The position numbers and the translations under genes are program-made. 36,385 bases of DNA from Thermoplasmatota archaeon (lineage in GTDB: Archaea > Thermoplasmatota > Thermoplasmata > Thermoplasmatales > GCA-001856825). Below are positions 1-8,646 of this stretch, piece by piece. The stretch covers positions 1-36,385 of the forward strand of contig JAMCQR010000021.1 of assembly GCA_023379555.1 (NCBI GenBank). The letters run 5' to 3'. Position 1 is the stretch's first letter, and the number at the start of each line of letters is the position of its first letter. Below the pieces are notes generated by a model that saw nothing but the letters and a program-made list of their open reading frames with translations, was not told the origin of the DNA and ran no database searches.

Positions 1-1
1 G

Positions 2-106
2 GAATCTCAGAAAAAGGAAGAGAAGAAGGAAGAGAAGAAAGAGGAAAAGAAAGAGGATAAGAGCGAAGAAGAAGCGGTCGCTGGACTCGGTGCCTTGTTC
101 GGGTAG
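2..106 (+). CDS. Ribosomal protein P1 (L12ae), C-terminal end
   Basis: Only the last 34 codons are in the window, and the start lies before position 1. The visible residues are a Lys/Glu-rich charged hinge made of repeated EEKK units, followed by the ending EAVAGLGALFG and a TAG stop. An acidic, charged linker with a terminal GLGALFG is the signature of the archaeal P1/L12 stalk protein. In this family that tail recruits translation factors to the ribosome. The partial length prevents checking the N-terminal dimerisation domain. The gene is followed 8 bases later by a tiny membrane-protein ORF on the same strand. Confidence 0.85.
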   Translation, partial: ESQKKEEKKEEKKEEKKEDKSEEEAVAGLGALFG

Positions 107-114
107 ATTACTGA

Positions 115-267
115 ATGAGCCTGAGAACTATTCTTTTATTTCTTCTATTTTACATCGTACCAATAGCCATTTTTGGGTACGGGATATATTTTAAAATTTT
201 ATTGCTAGACCTGATAGGATTGATCTGGCTAATTTCGGCTTTCTTTCTGAACTTGATGAAAGAATAG
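115..267 (+). CDS. Small two-helix membrane protein (50 aa)
   Basis: This short ORF starts with ATG 8 bases after the ribosomal P1 stop and is probably co-transcribed with it. It encodes about 50 residues, nearly all hydrophobic. Two membrane segments are visible, roughly residues 4-24 (LLFLLFYIVPIAIFGYGIYF) and 26-46 (LLLDLIGLIWLISAFFLNL), with a short charged end. I do not recognise the family. No clear ribosome-binding site is present, so translation may depend on coupling to P1. It converges on the transporter gene ending at 284. The case for a real gene rests on its fit between two genes and its coherent membrane pattern. Confidence 0.5.
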   Translation: MSLRTILLFLLFYIVPIAIFGYGIYFKILLLDLIGLIWLISAFFLNLMKE

Positions 268-283
268 AGATAGCTTTCCTATA

Positions 284-1472
284 TCATCCATCTGTTGTGA
301 TAGGAACTTCATTACTGTTCTTCTGTTTCTGTGTTAGGAACGAAAAGATTGCAACACCTGCTGGCAATACCGCAAGTCCCCAAATTTCTATCGGTACGTT
401 AAGGTATGAGAGCAGGAAAGTGCCGTAACTCGGCCCCATTCCTCTTCCCATTGACAGGAAGAAATTGTATACTCCCATGTGTGTACCAACGGATCTACCC
501 GCAGCAATTTTTGAAACCATAGCATTGCCAGTGGGAGTTACAGCATTCTCTCCCATTGTCACCACGAGCATCGAGAACATGAACTGGTACAGAGTATGAT
601 CAAAGGCCATTGAGAAGTATCCAATTATGTAGAAAATTGAACCTAGTATCATTCCGTTCCATAATCCTATCTTATTGACAAGACGGTAGATAGGTAACTG
701 GAATGCGGCTACTGCTGTCCCATTTACGAAATATATGAGTCCTATTGCCGTGGTGCCTAGACCCACAAAGTGGTTCGCGTATATTGAAAGAGTAACAGAA
801 AATTGTGAAACCACGACAAAAAGGAAGGTAATGGCTATCCCGAAGAGATATAATCTCTTGTCGACCTTTCTGAACGAAAACTTCTCCAGTGTTTTCGACT
901 CGTTCTTCTTATCCTTGAGCAAAAGCAAAAGTGGGAATGCCACGATAGTGCTAAGTGCGGCTATCAAGTATATGTAAGAATAGCCTAGCGAAGTTGCCAC
1001 AATTCCTGCCATAGCCGGCCCAAATGCCCAACCGAGATTTGCGGCTACACGGAAATAAGAAAAACCTGCAAGCGGTACGTCACTACTCAGGGATAGCAAC
1101 GCATTCAGAGATGGCATCATCATAGAACCAACTGCCTGATTCAGGACGAACAATCCTATGAATAAAAGAGGTATCGGAAATGCTATTGCTGAGATAAAGA
1201 GGGAGAAAAGAGTCAGAAAATATAACGACATGAACGTCAGAATTATTCTCTTGAACCCGTACTTGTCCCCGAGGTGCCCTGCAACGATCTGGATGATGCC
1301 CCCGAGGACTGCGTTGAAGGCAAATATTAGCCCGATGAGAAGGAGTGGAACCTTCAGTATATCGTTCAAAAACAAAGGGGTGAAACTCCATACTCCGCCC
1401 GTTCCGAAAGTCCTTACCGCTTGTCCTACCGATATGATAAAAATGTTCCGTCTATCCGTGCCACTGATTCAT
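284..1472 (-). CDS. MFS transporter (DHA1-like), start region frameshifted
   Basis: This is a major facilitator superfamily permease of about 395 residues and 11-12 membrane helices. The loop motif GHLGDKYGFKR after helix 2 matches MFS motif A (GxxxDRxGRR), and a poorly conserved central loop (LLKDKKNESKT) separates the halves. The substrate is unknown. The main reading frame is open from 1468 down to 284 but has no ATG, GTG or TTG before the TTG at 1375. Starting there would remove the first helix, which is clearly encoded (NIFIISVGQAVRTFGTGGVW). An ATG at 1472-1470 lies 4 bases after the stop of the upstream gene, where a coupled start would be expected, but it is one frame off and hits TAG at 1454-1452. 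One base added or lost near 1463-1469 would join them. The gene is therefore either a recent frameshift, a sequencing error, or starts at a non-standard codon. Confidence 0.8.
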
Positions 1473-1475
1473 CTG

Positions 1476-2888
1476 TCAGATTAATGACTTTCCATCCATG
1501 TCTGAGGGGATATCATACCCGAATGCTTTGAGTATTGTGGGAGCCAGATCATATATGCTAGGGTTGACCTCTCTTGGAGCTATGCCTGGTCCAACCATTC
1601 CAAATATACCCTTGATCCTGTGGTGACCAACCTGTGGGTACCTGTACCCCCATATCTCGTCCGGAATTTCAGAAGCCCACTGGTATCCAGATAGAGGATA
1701 TCTCTGATGGTATATCTCATGGGAGATCGCTACCAAATCAGGACCGTCTGCTACGTAAGGTCCCCAGTATACATCATTGCCCCTGAGTATATTCTTTATC
1801 ACTGGTTTTCCCGTCTTTGACTTTAGGGATGTCAGTTTCTTAGTAAGCTCTTCCAGAATTGACTCCTTCTCGTCTTCATAGAGCGGGTTAACATACAGCA
1901 TTCCCTCGTCAAGTGCAATTACTTTAGAATCCTTCCAATTTATTCTCTTCTCCGGGGCAGATTCCATCACGCTGTCCATCTTCTTAATCCTCTTAACGAT
2001 CTTGTTCTGCATTTTATTCGGCAGTTTGCCGACGACTCTGTCCAGTCTCAACTTCGTCCCTAGGTTCACCACCGATTCCCTCGACAGACCCTTTGAGTCA
2101 CCCTCCTTCAGGATTAGAAATCCCTCCCTCGCAAGAAATTCGTTCGTGTATAATTCGTCCTCAATCGGTCCATTACCGTGGTCGCTCATCAGGATTGTAT
2201 AGCCATCCTTATTCTTATTCAGGATCCTCTGGAGCCCTTCGTCATTCGCCTTGAAATTTCTGTACATAATGTGTTCGTTGTTCCACATGAAATGTGAAAC
2301 GTGATCATTCATTTCGACAGAAATGTGAACCAGATCTGCATCCCACAGCATTTCAGCCATGTCAAAACGGGACTTTATTTCTGCCTCCACCCCATCCATC
2401 GTGACCTCTGGGTCTTGATTTCTTCTGAAAAGGTGTAGGCCGTCCTTTGGAAACCACGAAGGCATGGTCCTTTCAAACTCTGGTGGATAAGTCCACGGAC
2501 CGTCTCCGTGATTCATTCCGGAGATCATGACGCCGTTTACCTTATCAGGCGGATATGTGGACGGCATATCAATTATAGAGACTTTGTGACCTCTTTCTGA
2601 AAGTATGTCCCAGTAATCATCTCCGTGAAAATTGGTTGAATTTAAATGCCGGAACCTGAATTCTGACCAGTCGATTCTAGACCAATGAAAAACCCCTGTC
2701 TTTCCGGGGTTCTTACCAATTGAATATGACTTCCATGCGGGTTGAGTGAGGTATGGAATGGTTGAAAGCAATGGACCGTGCATCCCCTTCTTCCAAAACT
2801 GTGCATAACCGGGTAACTCTCCCTTGTTGATGTATGGCAGTAGTGGATCCCAAATGGCACCATCCAATCCAACAACAACTACTTTCAT
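1476..2888 (-). CDS. Alkaline phosphatase superfamily phosphodiesterase/phosphomutase
   Basis: This 470-residue protein belongs to the type I phosphodiesterase/nucleotide pyrophosphatase branch of the alkaline phosphatase superfamily. Visible metal-site motifs are GLDG (D9), VEMNDHVSH (D195, H199), SDHGNG (D236, H237) and VGHHR (H422/H423). By alignment with the family pattern PxxxT, Ser54 in PAWKSYSIG sits at the nucleophile position usually held by Thr. No signal peptide is seen, so it is probably cytoplasmic. Archaeal relatives often sit in glycan loci and may act on phosphorylated sugars or lipids; the substrate here is not determinable. Upstream is a glycosyltransferase (32-base gap), and downstream a transporter begins 4 bases after the stop. 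A TATA-like element about 26 bases before the ATG suggests its own leaderless transcript. Confidence 0.8.
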   Translation of the reverse strand: MKVVVVGLDGAIWDPLLPYINKGELPGYAQFWKKGMHGPLLSTIPYLTQPAWKSYSIGKNPGKTGVFHWSRIDWSEFRFRHLNSTNFHGDDYWDILSERGHKVSIIDMPSTYPPDKVNGVMISGMNHGDGPWTYPPEFERTMPSWFPKDGLHLFRRNQDPEVTMDGVEAEIKSRFDMAEMLWDADLVHISVEMNDHVSHFMWNNEHIMYRNFKANDEGLQRILNKNKDGYTILMSDHGNGPIEDELYTNEFLAREGFLILKEGDSKGLSRESVVNLGTKLRLDRVVGKLPNKMQNKIVKRIKKMDSVMESAPEKRINWKDSKVIALDEGMLYVNPLYEDEKESILEELTKKLTSLKSKTGKPVIKNILRGNDVYWGPYVADGPDLVAISHEIYHQRYPLSGYQWASEIPDEIWGYRYPQVGHHRIKGIFGMVGPGIAPREVNPSIYDLAPTILKAFGYDIPSDMDGKSLI

Positions 2889-2906
2889 TCGAAGATAATC
2901 CTTGCA

Positions 2907-2920
2907 TATTTATTAAATAT
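2907..2920 (-). promoter_or_regulatory. TATA box for the phosphatase-superfamily gene
   Basis: On the minus strand the AT-rich stretch TATTTAATAAATAT lies about 26 bases before the ATG at 2888. That is the spacing expected for an archaeal leaderless transcript. It sits directly after the stop codon of the upstream glycosyltransferase. Confidence 0.5.
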
Positions 2921-3721
2921 TTAACCCCGAATATAGGCGTCAATTAGTGCGATCGGCTTCATCAACGTCTCTATTATGTGAAAAGGATGTTTCACTTTAC
3001 CACCCGCCTTAGATTTCATTCTCATCGAAAGTGCCTTGTTCTTTATGAAGACACGAGCGGCAGAACGGAGGTATGCATACCTTTTCCTTGCCAGTTTGAA
3101 ATATGAGTCGAACTCTGAGTGGTCGTGGTAAATAGGAGCATCTTTTATGTAAATTCCCTTGAACCCTGCCTTCAACGCCCTGATATTTAGATCGTAGTCC
3201 TCGCTGTACGGGATCGAGTCGTCGAAGCCTCCGAGTTTCTGAAATATTGAAGCTCTCCACATTGAGTTGCCTAGGGGAAGGAATGCGATATTGGAAGGAA
3301 CCTGATACTGATAGATATAGTCCTCAATCTGATTCACGTACTCTTCTGGTCTGTATTTAGGTTCAAAATGTAGCATAGGTCCCCCGGAAAAATCAGCTCT
3401 CCCTTCGAGGATCGGATCAGATAGTTTTTCGAGCCAGGTGGGCACTGCAGTTTCGTCTGTATCGATAAATGCTATCAGTTCCCCCCGTACGAGAGAGAGC
3501 GCCTTATTTCTTGACTCGACAACATTGCCTGGCAAATGCTCAAGTCTGGCCCCATACTTGAGACATAATTCGGCAATATTCCAGTTGGTTCCACCGTCTG
3601 CAACCACAACCTCAAAAGGTTTCAGAGACTGTTTTGTAAGCGATTCGAGTGTCCTCTCAATCCTTCTGTCGTTGAGAGACGCAATGATTACTGAAATCCG
3701 TCCAGAGCGTTCCCCTTGCAC
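2921..3721 (-). CDS. Glycosyltransferase family 2
   Basis: This 266-residue inverting glycosyltransferase has a GT-A fold. The N-terminal Rossmann-like part reads SVIIASLNDRRIERTLESL, followed by VVVADGGT and the metal/nucleotide-binding DxD-like motif IDTDE near residue 91. The acceptor-side motif PYSEDYDLNIRALKAG near residue 185 is typical of GT2 enzymes. It probably transfers a sugar in cell-surface glycan assembly; donor and acceptor cannot be read. The start is GTG at 3721, because in-frame TAG lies 3 codons upstream. A TATA box sits 20-29 bases before this GTG, so the transcript is probably leaderless. Its C-terminal part is basic, with no clear membrane helix. Confidence 0.85.
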   Translation of the reverse strand: MQGERSGRISVIIASLNDRRIERTLESLTKQSLKPFEVVVADGGTNWNIAELCLKYGARLEHLPGNVVESRNKALSLVRGELIAFIDTDETAVPTWLEKLSDPILEGRADFSGGPMLHFEPKYRPEEYVNQIEDYIYQYQVPSNIAFLPLGNSMWRASIFQKLGGFDDSIPYSEDYDLNIRALKAGFKGIYIKDAPIYHDHSEFDSYFKLARKRYAYLRSAARVFIKNKALSMRMKSKAGGKVKHPFHIIETLMKPIALIDAYIRG

Positions 3722-3740
3722 GTCTTCCTATGAAAGTGTG

Positions 3741-3750
3741 TTATAAAACC
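3741..3750 (-). promoter_or_regulatory. TATA box, leaderless GTG start
   Basis: GGTTTTATAA on the minus strand is centred about 24 bases before the GTG start at 3721. It supports leaderless initiation and that start choice. Confidence 0.55.
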
Positions 3751-3988
3751 TTTTGAACCGCATTGATTGTAAAGACATCGCGAATAAGTTTAAGCATTCA
3801 ATTTTTGCTCATTTGCAATCCATTAAAGTTGTCTCCTCCTTTCTAGTCCGAATGCGCTAAATTGGCCAAGTTTGAAAATGTCCTAATTTCAATCTGCGTA
3901 AGATTCATAGATTATGTTTTGAAGTCACTGCTAATAAAAACAGTAAACAAAATTAATATACAGAAAATCTCTTAATTTATTGTTATTT

Positions 3989-4873
3989 ATGCAAAAAAGG
4001 AAGATTTTACTAAGGTACAGGCCTGTTATTCTCAGTCTTCTTGCAATAACCATTATCCTTTTAATTTCCTCATTTTCTGCCTTGCCAGTCAGCAAAGGAG
4101 CCACGCAGGTTCAGGTCGAGAGCGCTGCAGTCAATCCACAACAATCCTTTATGAATTTACCCCCGGGTGCACAGATATACCTGTATGGCTATAACGTGGG
4201 AGCATCTCTCCAATCTGGACTTTTCGTAAACGGACAGTACTTCTTTATCGACAACGAGAACGGCAATATTGTCGATTCTCTCGCCGTAACAGCCAACAAC
4301 TCCAATGGTTTTGGGACCCCGTGTGGAGCACTAACCATCGCCGGTATTGGAATTTCGGGGTTCAGTTCCTACACATTCACGTACGGAATGAACGCTACTT
4401 CAGGAGCGGGGTCTGCATCTGACACTTTCAACGTGACTTCAACAGGTCAGCTTGCTGTGATAATTGCTTTTGGGGGAAGCCAGTCGATGGTTCGAGTTTC
4501 TGGAATTTCGGGGATGCATGTTGATGCATCCAACGTCAATTCATCTGGGTGGGTTACTTCTGGACTCATGCCTATGATAGTGGGGCATTCGTACCTTAAT
4601 AAAGGACAATACACCGTTTCTGAAATCTCCGAAGGAAACGTCACTCAGAACACGACGGCGAACAAGACCCATATGGCAGATCTGATTGGAGTGTTTCTAT
4701 TCACTCCGGGGACTCCGTCCAAAACGTTCACCCCTACGCCTACAGCAGGAATCAGCATATTCCAGATAATCGATGTTATGGTGGTGGTAGCAGTCATAGC
4801 TGTTGTATCTCTGGTCGTTGGAATTGTCATAGGAACGTTTATCGGTAGAAAGACCAAGGGAAACTTGACCTGA
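3989..4873 (+). CDS. Membrane-anchored surface protein, unknown function
   Basis: This protein of about 294 residues has an N-terminal hydrophobic signal/anchor (ILSLLAITIILLISSFSALPV), a long extracytoplasmic region rich in Gly, Ser, Asn and Thr with several N-glycosylation sequons (NVT, NTT, NKT), and a C-terminal membrane helix (IIDVMVVVAVIAVVSLVVGIVIG) followed by a short basic tail. This is a type I-like surface protein layout with the bulk outside the cell. I do not recognise a domain. The ATG at 3989 is chosen over the TTG at 3980. An AATTAATATA element at 3951-3960 lies about 30 bases upstream. The gene stands alone between two glycosyltransferase genes, so the product might be glycosylated, but that is inference. 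Confidence 0.7.
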   Translation: MQKRKILLRYRPVILSLLAITIILLISSFSALPVSKGATQVQVESAAVNPQQSFMNLPPGAQIYLYGYNVGASLQSGLFVNGQYFFIDNENGNIVDSLAVTANNSNGFGTPCGALTIAGIGISGFSSYTFTYGMNATSGAGSASDTFNVTSTGQLAVIIAFGGSQSMVRVSGISGMHVDASNVNSSGWVTSGLMPMIVGHSYLNKGQYTVSEISEGNVTQNTTANKTHMADLIGVFLFTPGTPSKTFTPTPTAGISIFQIIDVMVVVAVIAVVSLVVGIVIGTFIGRKTKGNLT

Positions 4874-5014
4874 TTCTGGACTGCTTAGATTCAGACTAAA
4901 TCAGTATTGAGATAAACTACCTCTGCGCTGCTGGAGGATGGCTAAGCAGAATTATCTGCATTTTAACTTCAGCGCAAATCGCCACACCATCTGTTCGCGC
5001 GGTCTAATTTTCCT

Positions 5015-6025
5015 TCATCGTTTACTGTTCCTTGCAGACACTTCGCTGATCTTGTTATCGAAGTAGACCATGTTGACCACTTCCCTCAGATTCCTGGCTC
5101 CCCAGTAGTCACCAATGGAGCTTCCCACCAGATCCCCAATTTCGTAATCGATGAAGTCATAGCTCCTTCTATCGCTGCAGATACTGAGGGAGAGCTCCCA
5201 GTCCTCCACACCGTTTATGTATGCCTCATCAAACACATCACCATCAACTGATTTTGCCCATCTTCCACTAAATATGGAGAAGTCACTGGTCAGAATGTAG
5301 CACCTAGTTTCCCTGTAAAAGAACTTCTTGAAGATTTCCCTTCGAGATGCGTAGACCCATCTCGCACCAAACTTCCTGGAAACTTTCCTAGTCTTGAGGA
5401 ATATACCCGTGTTCATGTTTCTTCTTGATAGGAGGTAGAAATACTCGGCAGTTCTTCCAACAATGGACCTTGGAACACCGATGCAAATCGGAAAATCATG
5501 ATATTCCGTAGGTTTGGTGAATAGCGAGTTCAGTTTCTCTGGGTCCATCTTTCCGAGTTCCTCGAGTAAAACCTCCGGTTCATCTATCTTAATCATATCG
5601 TCGTTAGACAGCACTATCCACCTCGGGTTATATTTCAGCGCTGCCCTGATCCCGACGTTGCAACTGTGGGAGTAGTTGAAGTAAGGGTCTTTGTGACTCC
5701 CACTCTCCACAAAAATGATGTGAATACCCTTGAAAATGTTCTCCCTACATTCACGAGCAAACCTTCCTTCATAGTCAGCTGTCGGGATGACAACTATCTC
5801 CTCCTTGTCCCCCTCCACTTCTATTATCTCAGTCCTGCCTCTTGGCCTCTCTCTCATCCATTCGATTATGTCTTCCCTGCCACGGAAACTGTCGTAAAAT
5901 CGAAGAATACTATCATGATCCCCTGAGGTGAAGAGTCTGTCCCTACACCATGTCGTACTCAGAAAGGGTTCGATTTTCTCATTTCTAAGAAATTTGGTGA
6001 AGAGTGTGCATTTCTTCTCCGTCAC
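5015..6025 (-). CDS. Divergent GT-A glycosyltransferase-like protein
   Basis: This 336-residue protein has the hallmarks of a divergent family 2-type glycosyltransferase. The stretch NVGIRAALKYNPRWIVLSND followed by DM matches the 'N-x-G-x-x-A ... DDD' nucleotide/metal site of GT-A enzymes, with NDD as the likely DxD. The downstream INGVEDWELS resembles the acceptor/base motif (GxxEDxEL). It has no membrane segment. The N-terminal ~70 residues are unlike standard GT2 and I cannot assign them. The start is GTG at 6025. AT-rich DNA at 6047-6062 (minus strand CAAATAAATTAATTAG) lies about 29 bases upstream. It diverges from the rhamnose operon and probably belongs to the same surface-glycan locus. 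Donor and acceptor are unknown. Confidence 0.65.
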   Translation of the reverse strand: MTEKKCTLFTKFLRNEKIEPFLSTTWCRDRLFTSGDHDSILRFYDSFRGREDIIEWMRERPRGRTEIIEVEGDKEEIVVIPTADYEGRFARECRENIFKGIHIIFVESGSHKDPYFNYSHSCNVGIRAALKYNPRWIVLSNDDMIKIDEPEVLLEELGKMDPEKLNSLFTKPTEYHDFPICIGVPRSIVGRTAEYFYLLSRRNMNTGIFLKTRKVSRKFGARWVYASRREIFKKFFYRETRCYILTSDFSIFSGRWAKSVDGDVFDEAYINGVEDWELSLSICSDRRSYDFIDYEIGDLVGSSIGDYWGARNLREVVNMVYFDNKISEVSARNSKR

Positions 6026-6137
6026 TAAATCTTCAAGTAACTCCGACTAATTAATTTATTTGGAAATTGCAGATTTTCAAGACCAAGTCTTTCCATATTT
6101 TAGTCGATTTCCATCGATGCTTGACAAAGTCACGGTC

Positions 6138-6148
6138 AACTTTATTAG
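6138..6148 (+). promoter_or_regulatory. TATA box of the rml operon
   Basis: AACTTTATTAG lies about 25 bases before the GTG start of rmlA. The spacing supports leaderless transcription of the whole rmlADCB operon from here. Confidence 0.5.
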
Positions 6149-6168
6149 AATGGTATCTATGATAAGAC

Positions 6169-7227
6169 GTGAAAGGGGTTATACTACACGGAGGTGCTGG
6201 TACGCGTCTGAGACCCCTTACATACACGGACGTGAAACAGCTCTTACCTCTGGCTGGAAAACCGGTGAGTGAGTACATACTTTCCAACCTGATCGATCTT
6301 GGGATAGATGAGGTAAACATAGTTCTCGGAGAGGTCGGACACAACGAGGTCCAGGGCTACTATGGCGATGGATCAAAATGGGGAATCCACGTATCCTACA
6401 CCTATCAGGGAAAGCCGCTGGGAATTGCTCATGCCATAGGAATGGTGAGAAATTTCGTGAAGGATGATGATTTTGTAGTCGCGCTTGGAGACAATTATTT
6501 TCATAATGGATTTGAAGTGTTGTCGAGAGATTTCGAGGAACAAGGCAAGGAAGCCTACATCGCCATTACGGAAGTTCCGAATCCCAGACAATTTGGAGTG
6601 GCAGAGCTGTCAGGAGAGAAGATCACTAAGCTCGTTGAAAAACCCAAGAATCCGAGGTCCAAGTTCGCAATAACAGGGGTTTATTTCCTTAGAAAGAGCG
6701 TATTCCCATTCATCGATTCCCTAAAGCCATCGTCGAGAGGGGAACTCGAAATCACGGAAGTGTTCCAGAAGATGATTGACGCAGGGATGGAGATAGGATA
6801 CAGCGTTATCTCGGGCTGGTGGAAAGATACTGGTACTCCGGAAGAGTTTCTGAGCTGCAATCGGATGGCTCTGGAAGGCCTGGTCTCCAAGGGTGTAGGG
6901 AAGAATGGAACCTATAGTAAGGCGTATATGGGTGAAAATGTAACTATAGACAGTCGTTCTAAGATATCCGGACCCTGCTACATAGGAAGCGGATCGAGAA
7001 TCGTGAACAGTTCGATAGGTCCATACACGAGCATCGGAAGAAACTGCAGACTGGAGGATTGCAATGTTGAGAACTCCGTCATAATGGATGACGTATCTAT
7101 CCTTATAGACCAATCACTGAAGGTGAAGGACAGTATAGTCGGATCCGCAAGCGTGATTAAACCAAACGGAGCAGGAGAAAAGTCACTCCGTGTCATCATA
7201 GGAAGAGACTCAAAGATCGAGGTGTGA
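6169..7227 (+). CDS. rmlA: Glucose-1-phosphate thymidylyltransferase
   Basis: This enzyme makes dTDP-glucose from dTTP and glucose-1-phosphate, the first step of dTDP-L-rhamnose synthesis. The protein is 352 residues. The N-terminal nucleotidyltransferase domain shows the signature HGGAGTRLRPLT (residues ~7-18), KQLLPLAGKP, GDNYFH and VEKP. The C-terminal ~100 residues form repeated hexapeptides (GPCYIGSGSRI, GPYTSIGRN), a left-handed beta-helix found in the longer archaeal/actinobacterial RmlA type rather than the ~290-residue enterobacterial form. The GTG start is fixed by the conserved N-terminus MKGVILHGGAGT and the TATA box about 25 bases upstream. It is the first gene of a four-gene operon, with rmlD 7 bases downstream. 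Confidence 0.93.
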   Translation: MKGVILHGGAGTRLRPLTYTDVKQLLPLAGKPVSEYILSNLIDLGIDEVNIVLGEVGHNEVQGYYGDGSKWGIHVSYTYQGKPLGIAHAIGMVRNFVKDDDFVVALGDNYFHNGFEVLSRDFEEQGKEAYIAITEVPNPRQFGVAELSGEKITKLVEKPKNPRSKFAITGVYFLRKSVFPFIDSLKPSSRGELEITEVFQKMIDAGMEIGYSVISGWWKDTGTPEEFLSCNRMALEGLVSKGVGKNGTYSKAYMGENVTIDSRSKISGPCYIGSGSRIVNSSIGPYTSIGRNCRLEDCNVENSVIMDDVSILIDQSLKVKDSIVGSASVIKPNGAGEKSLRVIIGRDSKIEV

Positions 7228-7234
7228 TTCTCCT

Positions 7235-8065
7235 TTGAAGGCCCTTATACTGGGAGGATCTGGCCAACTCGCAAGATCGCTCTTGCCGCTGGTCGAGGGG
7301 GCAGTACTTGCTTCCAGGACAAGTGACTCAAAGCTGGACCTGACGAACACGGAATTGATCTACGATAGGATATCAAGGATTGCCCCTGATCTCATAATAA
7401 ATGCGAGCGGAATGACTGGGGTCGATTTGTGCGAAACGAATTTCCGGGAAGCATACCTATTAAACGCTCTGTCGGTAAAGGAGATTGCAAGATTTTGCAG
7501 GAATAACAAGATCAGGTTGATCCACTTTTCAACGGACTACGTGTTCGATGGAAGTGAGGGGAGTTATAGAGAGGATTCGATCCCAAATCCGATCAACTAT
7601 TACGGCATGAGCAAACTTATAGGGGATGCATATGCCTTATCCTACGACGGATCTGTCGTTATACGCACGTCTGGAGTCTTTGGTCTCTCGCGGAACTTTC
7701 CAATTCTTGTTCTTGAGAAGCTCAAAAGAAACGAACAGGTGAATGCGATGAAGGGTTACTATTCACCCATTTTCGCTGGCCTTCTGGCCCGGTCCTCAGT
7801 TGAACTCATACATTCTGAATGGTCCGGACTGCTGAACATCGCTGGTGAAAGGATCACCAGGAGGGAACTGGCTGTGAGAATAGCCGAGAGATTCGGTCTC
7901 GACAAGAATCTGGTAAATGAGAAGACTGAGGGATTAGGTTTCGTCGCAAAACGACCCTTTGATTCATCCCTCGATTCGTCCTTGGCCCGTAGATTGTTAT
8001 CGATTGACTTCTACAGCTCAGAAGCAAACATAGACGAATTCTATTCGTATGTCAACAGAAAATGA
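7235..8065 (+). CDS. rmlD: dTDP-4-dehydrorhamnose reductase
   Basis: This 276-residue SDR reduces dTDP-4-dehydro-L-rhamnose to dTDP-L-rhamnose, the last step of the pathway. Visible motifs are the NAD(P)-binding GGSGQLARSL at the N-terminus, the HFSTDYVFDG block around the catalytic Ser/Thr, and the YGMSK catalytic Tyr-Lys pair, all typical of RmlD. The start is TTG at 7235, matching the conserved MKALILGGSGQ. A GAGGTG ribosome-binding site at 7219-7224 lies inside the end of rmlA. The stop TGA overlaps the ATG of rmlC (ATGA), indicating coupled translation. Length is normal for the family. Confidence 0.93.
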   Translation: MKALILGGSGQLARSLLPLVEGAVLASRTSDSKLDLTNTELIYDRISRIAPDLIINASGMTGVDLCETNFREAYLLNALSVKEIARFCRNNKIRLIHFSTDYVFDGSEGSYREDSIPNPINYYGMSKLIGDAYALSYDGSVVIRTSGVFGLSRNFPILVLEKLKRNEQVNAMKGYYSPIFAGLLARSSVELIHSEWSGLLNIAGERITRRELAVRIAERFGLDKNLVNEKTEGLGFVAKRPFDSSLDSSLARRLLSIDFYSSEANIDEFYSYVNRK

Positions 8066-8646
8066 TTTTAAATCAACTAACATTCGATGTCACGATGCCA
8101 GAATTTCTGAGGACGGAAATCAAGGAAGTCATCTTGGTGAAGGCCAAACTGCACAAAGATGAAAGAGGGTTCTTTGAAGAGCGATACAAGAGGACAGATT
8201 TTAGCGAAAGCGGGATAAGCGATGAGTACGTCCAACTAAATCATTCGTTCTCAAGGAAGGGAGTAATCAGAGGCCTGCACTTTCAGAGGAGCCCTGAGGA
8301 ACAGGGAAAACTCGTAATGACGGTCTCCGGTGCTATACTGGATGTAGCCGTTGACATTAGACCCTGGTCATCCACCTTCAAGAGATGGGTATCCGTTGTA
8401 CTCTCAAGAGAGAATGGCACCTCTCTGTGGGTTCCGCAGGGCTTTGCCCATGGTTTTCTCGCACTGGAGGATTCAGACGTCATTTACCTTACGACAAAGG
8501 AGTACTCTCCGCACCTAGACTGTGGGGTCAGGTGGGACGATCCCGACATAGGTGTAAAATGGCCAATCGTTTCTCCCATAATTTCGTCAAAAGACAGGAA
8601 GCTGAAATCTCTCAAAGAACTGATCGAAAGTGGGGAGGTGAAATAG
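8062..8646 (+). CDS. rmlC: dTDP-4-dehydrorhamnose 3,5-epimerase
   Basis: This cupin-fold epimerase converts dTDP-4-dehydro-6-deoxyglucose to the L-rhamno configuration. Diagnostic motifs are HKDERGFFEERYKR, LNHSFSRKGVIRGLHFQ (catalytic His in GLHFQ), GKLVMTVSGAILDVAVDIR and WVPQGFAHGFLAL. The ATG at 8062 overlaps the rmlD stop (ATGA) and gives 194 residues. An in-frame ATG at 8095 (MPEFLRTEIKEV) matches the usual RmlC N-terminus better and would remove 11 residues, so the start is not settled. The gene ends with TAG overlapping the GTG start of rmlB. Family assignment is secure. Confidence 0.93.
   Translation: MILNQLTFDVTMPEFLRTEIKEVILVKAKLHKDERGFFEERYKRTDFSESGISDEYVQLNHSFSRKGVIRGLHFQRSPEEQGKLVMTVSGAILDVAVDIRPWSSTFKRWVSVVLSRENGTSLWVPQGFAHGFLALEDSDVIYLTTKEYSPHLDCGVRWDDPDIGVKWPIVSPIISSKDRKLKSLKELIESGEVK

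Noticed and set aside
8385..8645. Upstream extension of the rmlB reading frame
   Set aside because: It overlaps rmlC in another frame. The GTG at 8646 has a strong ribosome-binding site and the conserved N-terminus.
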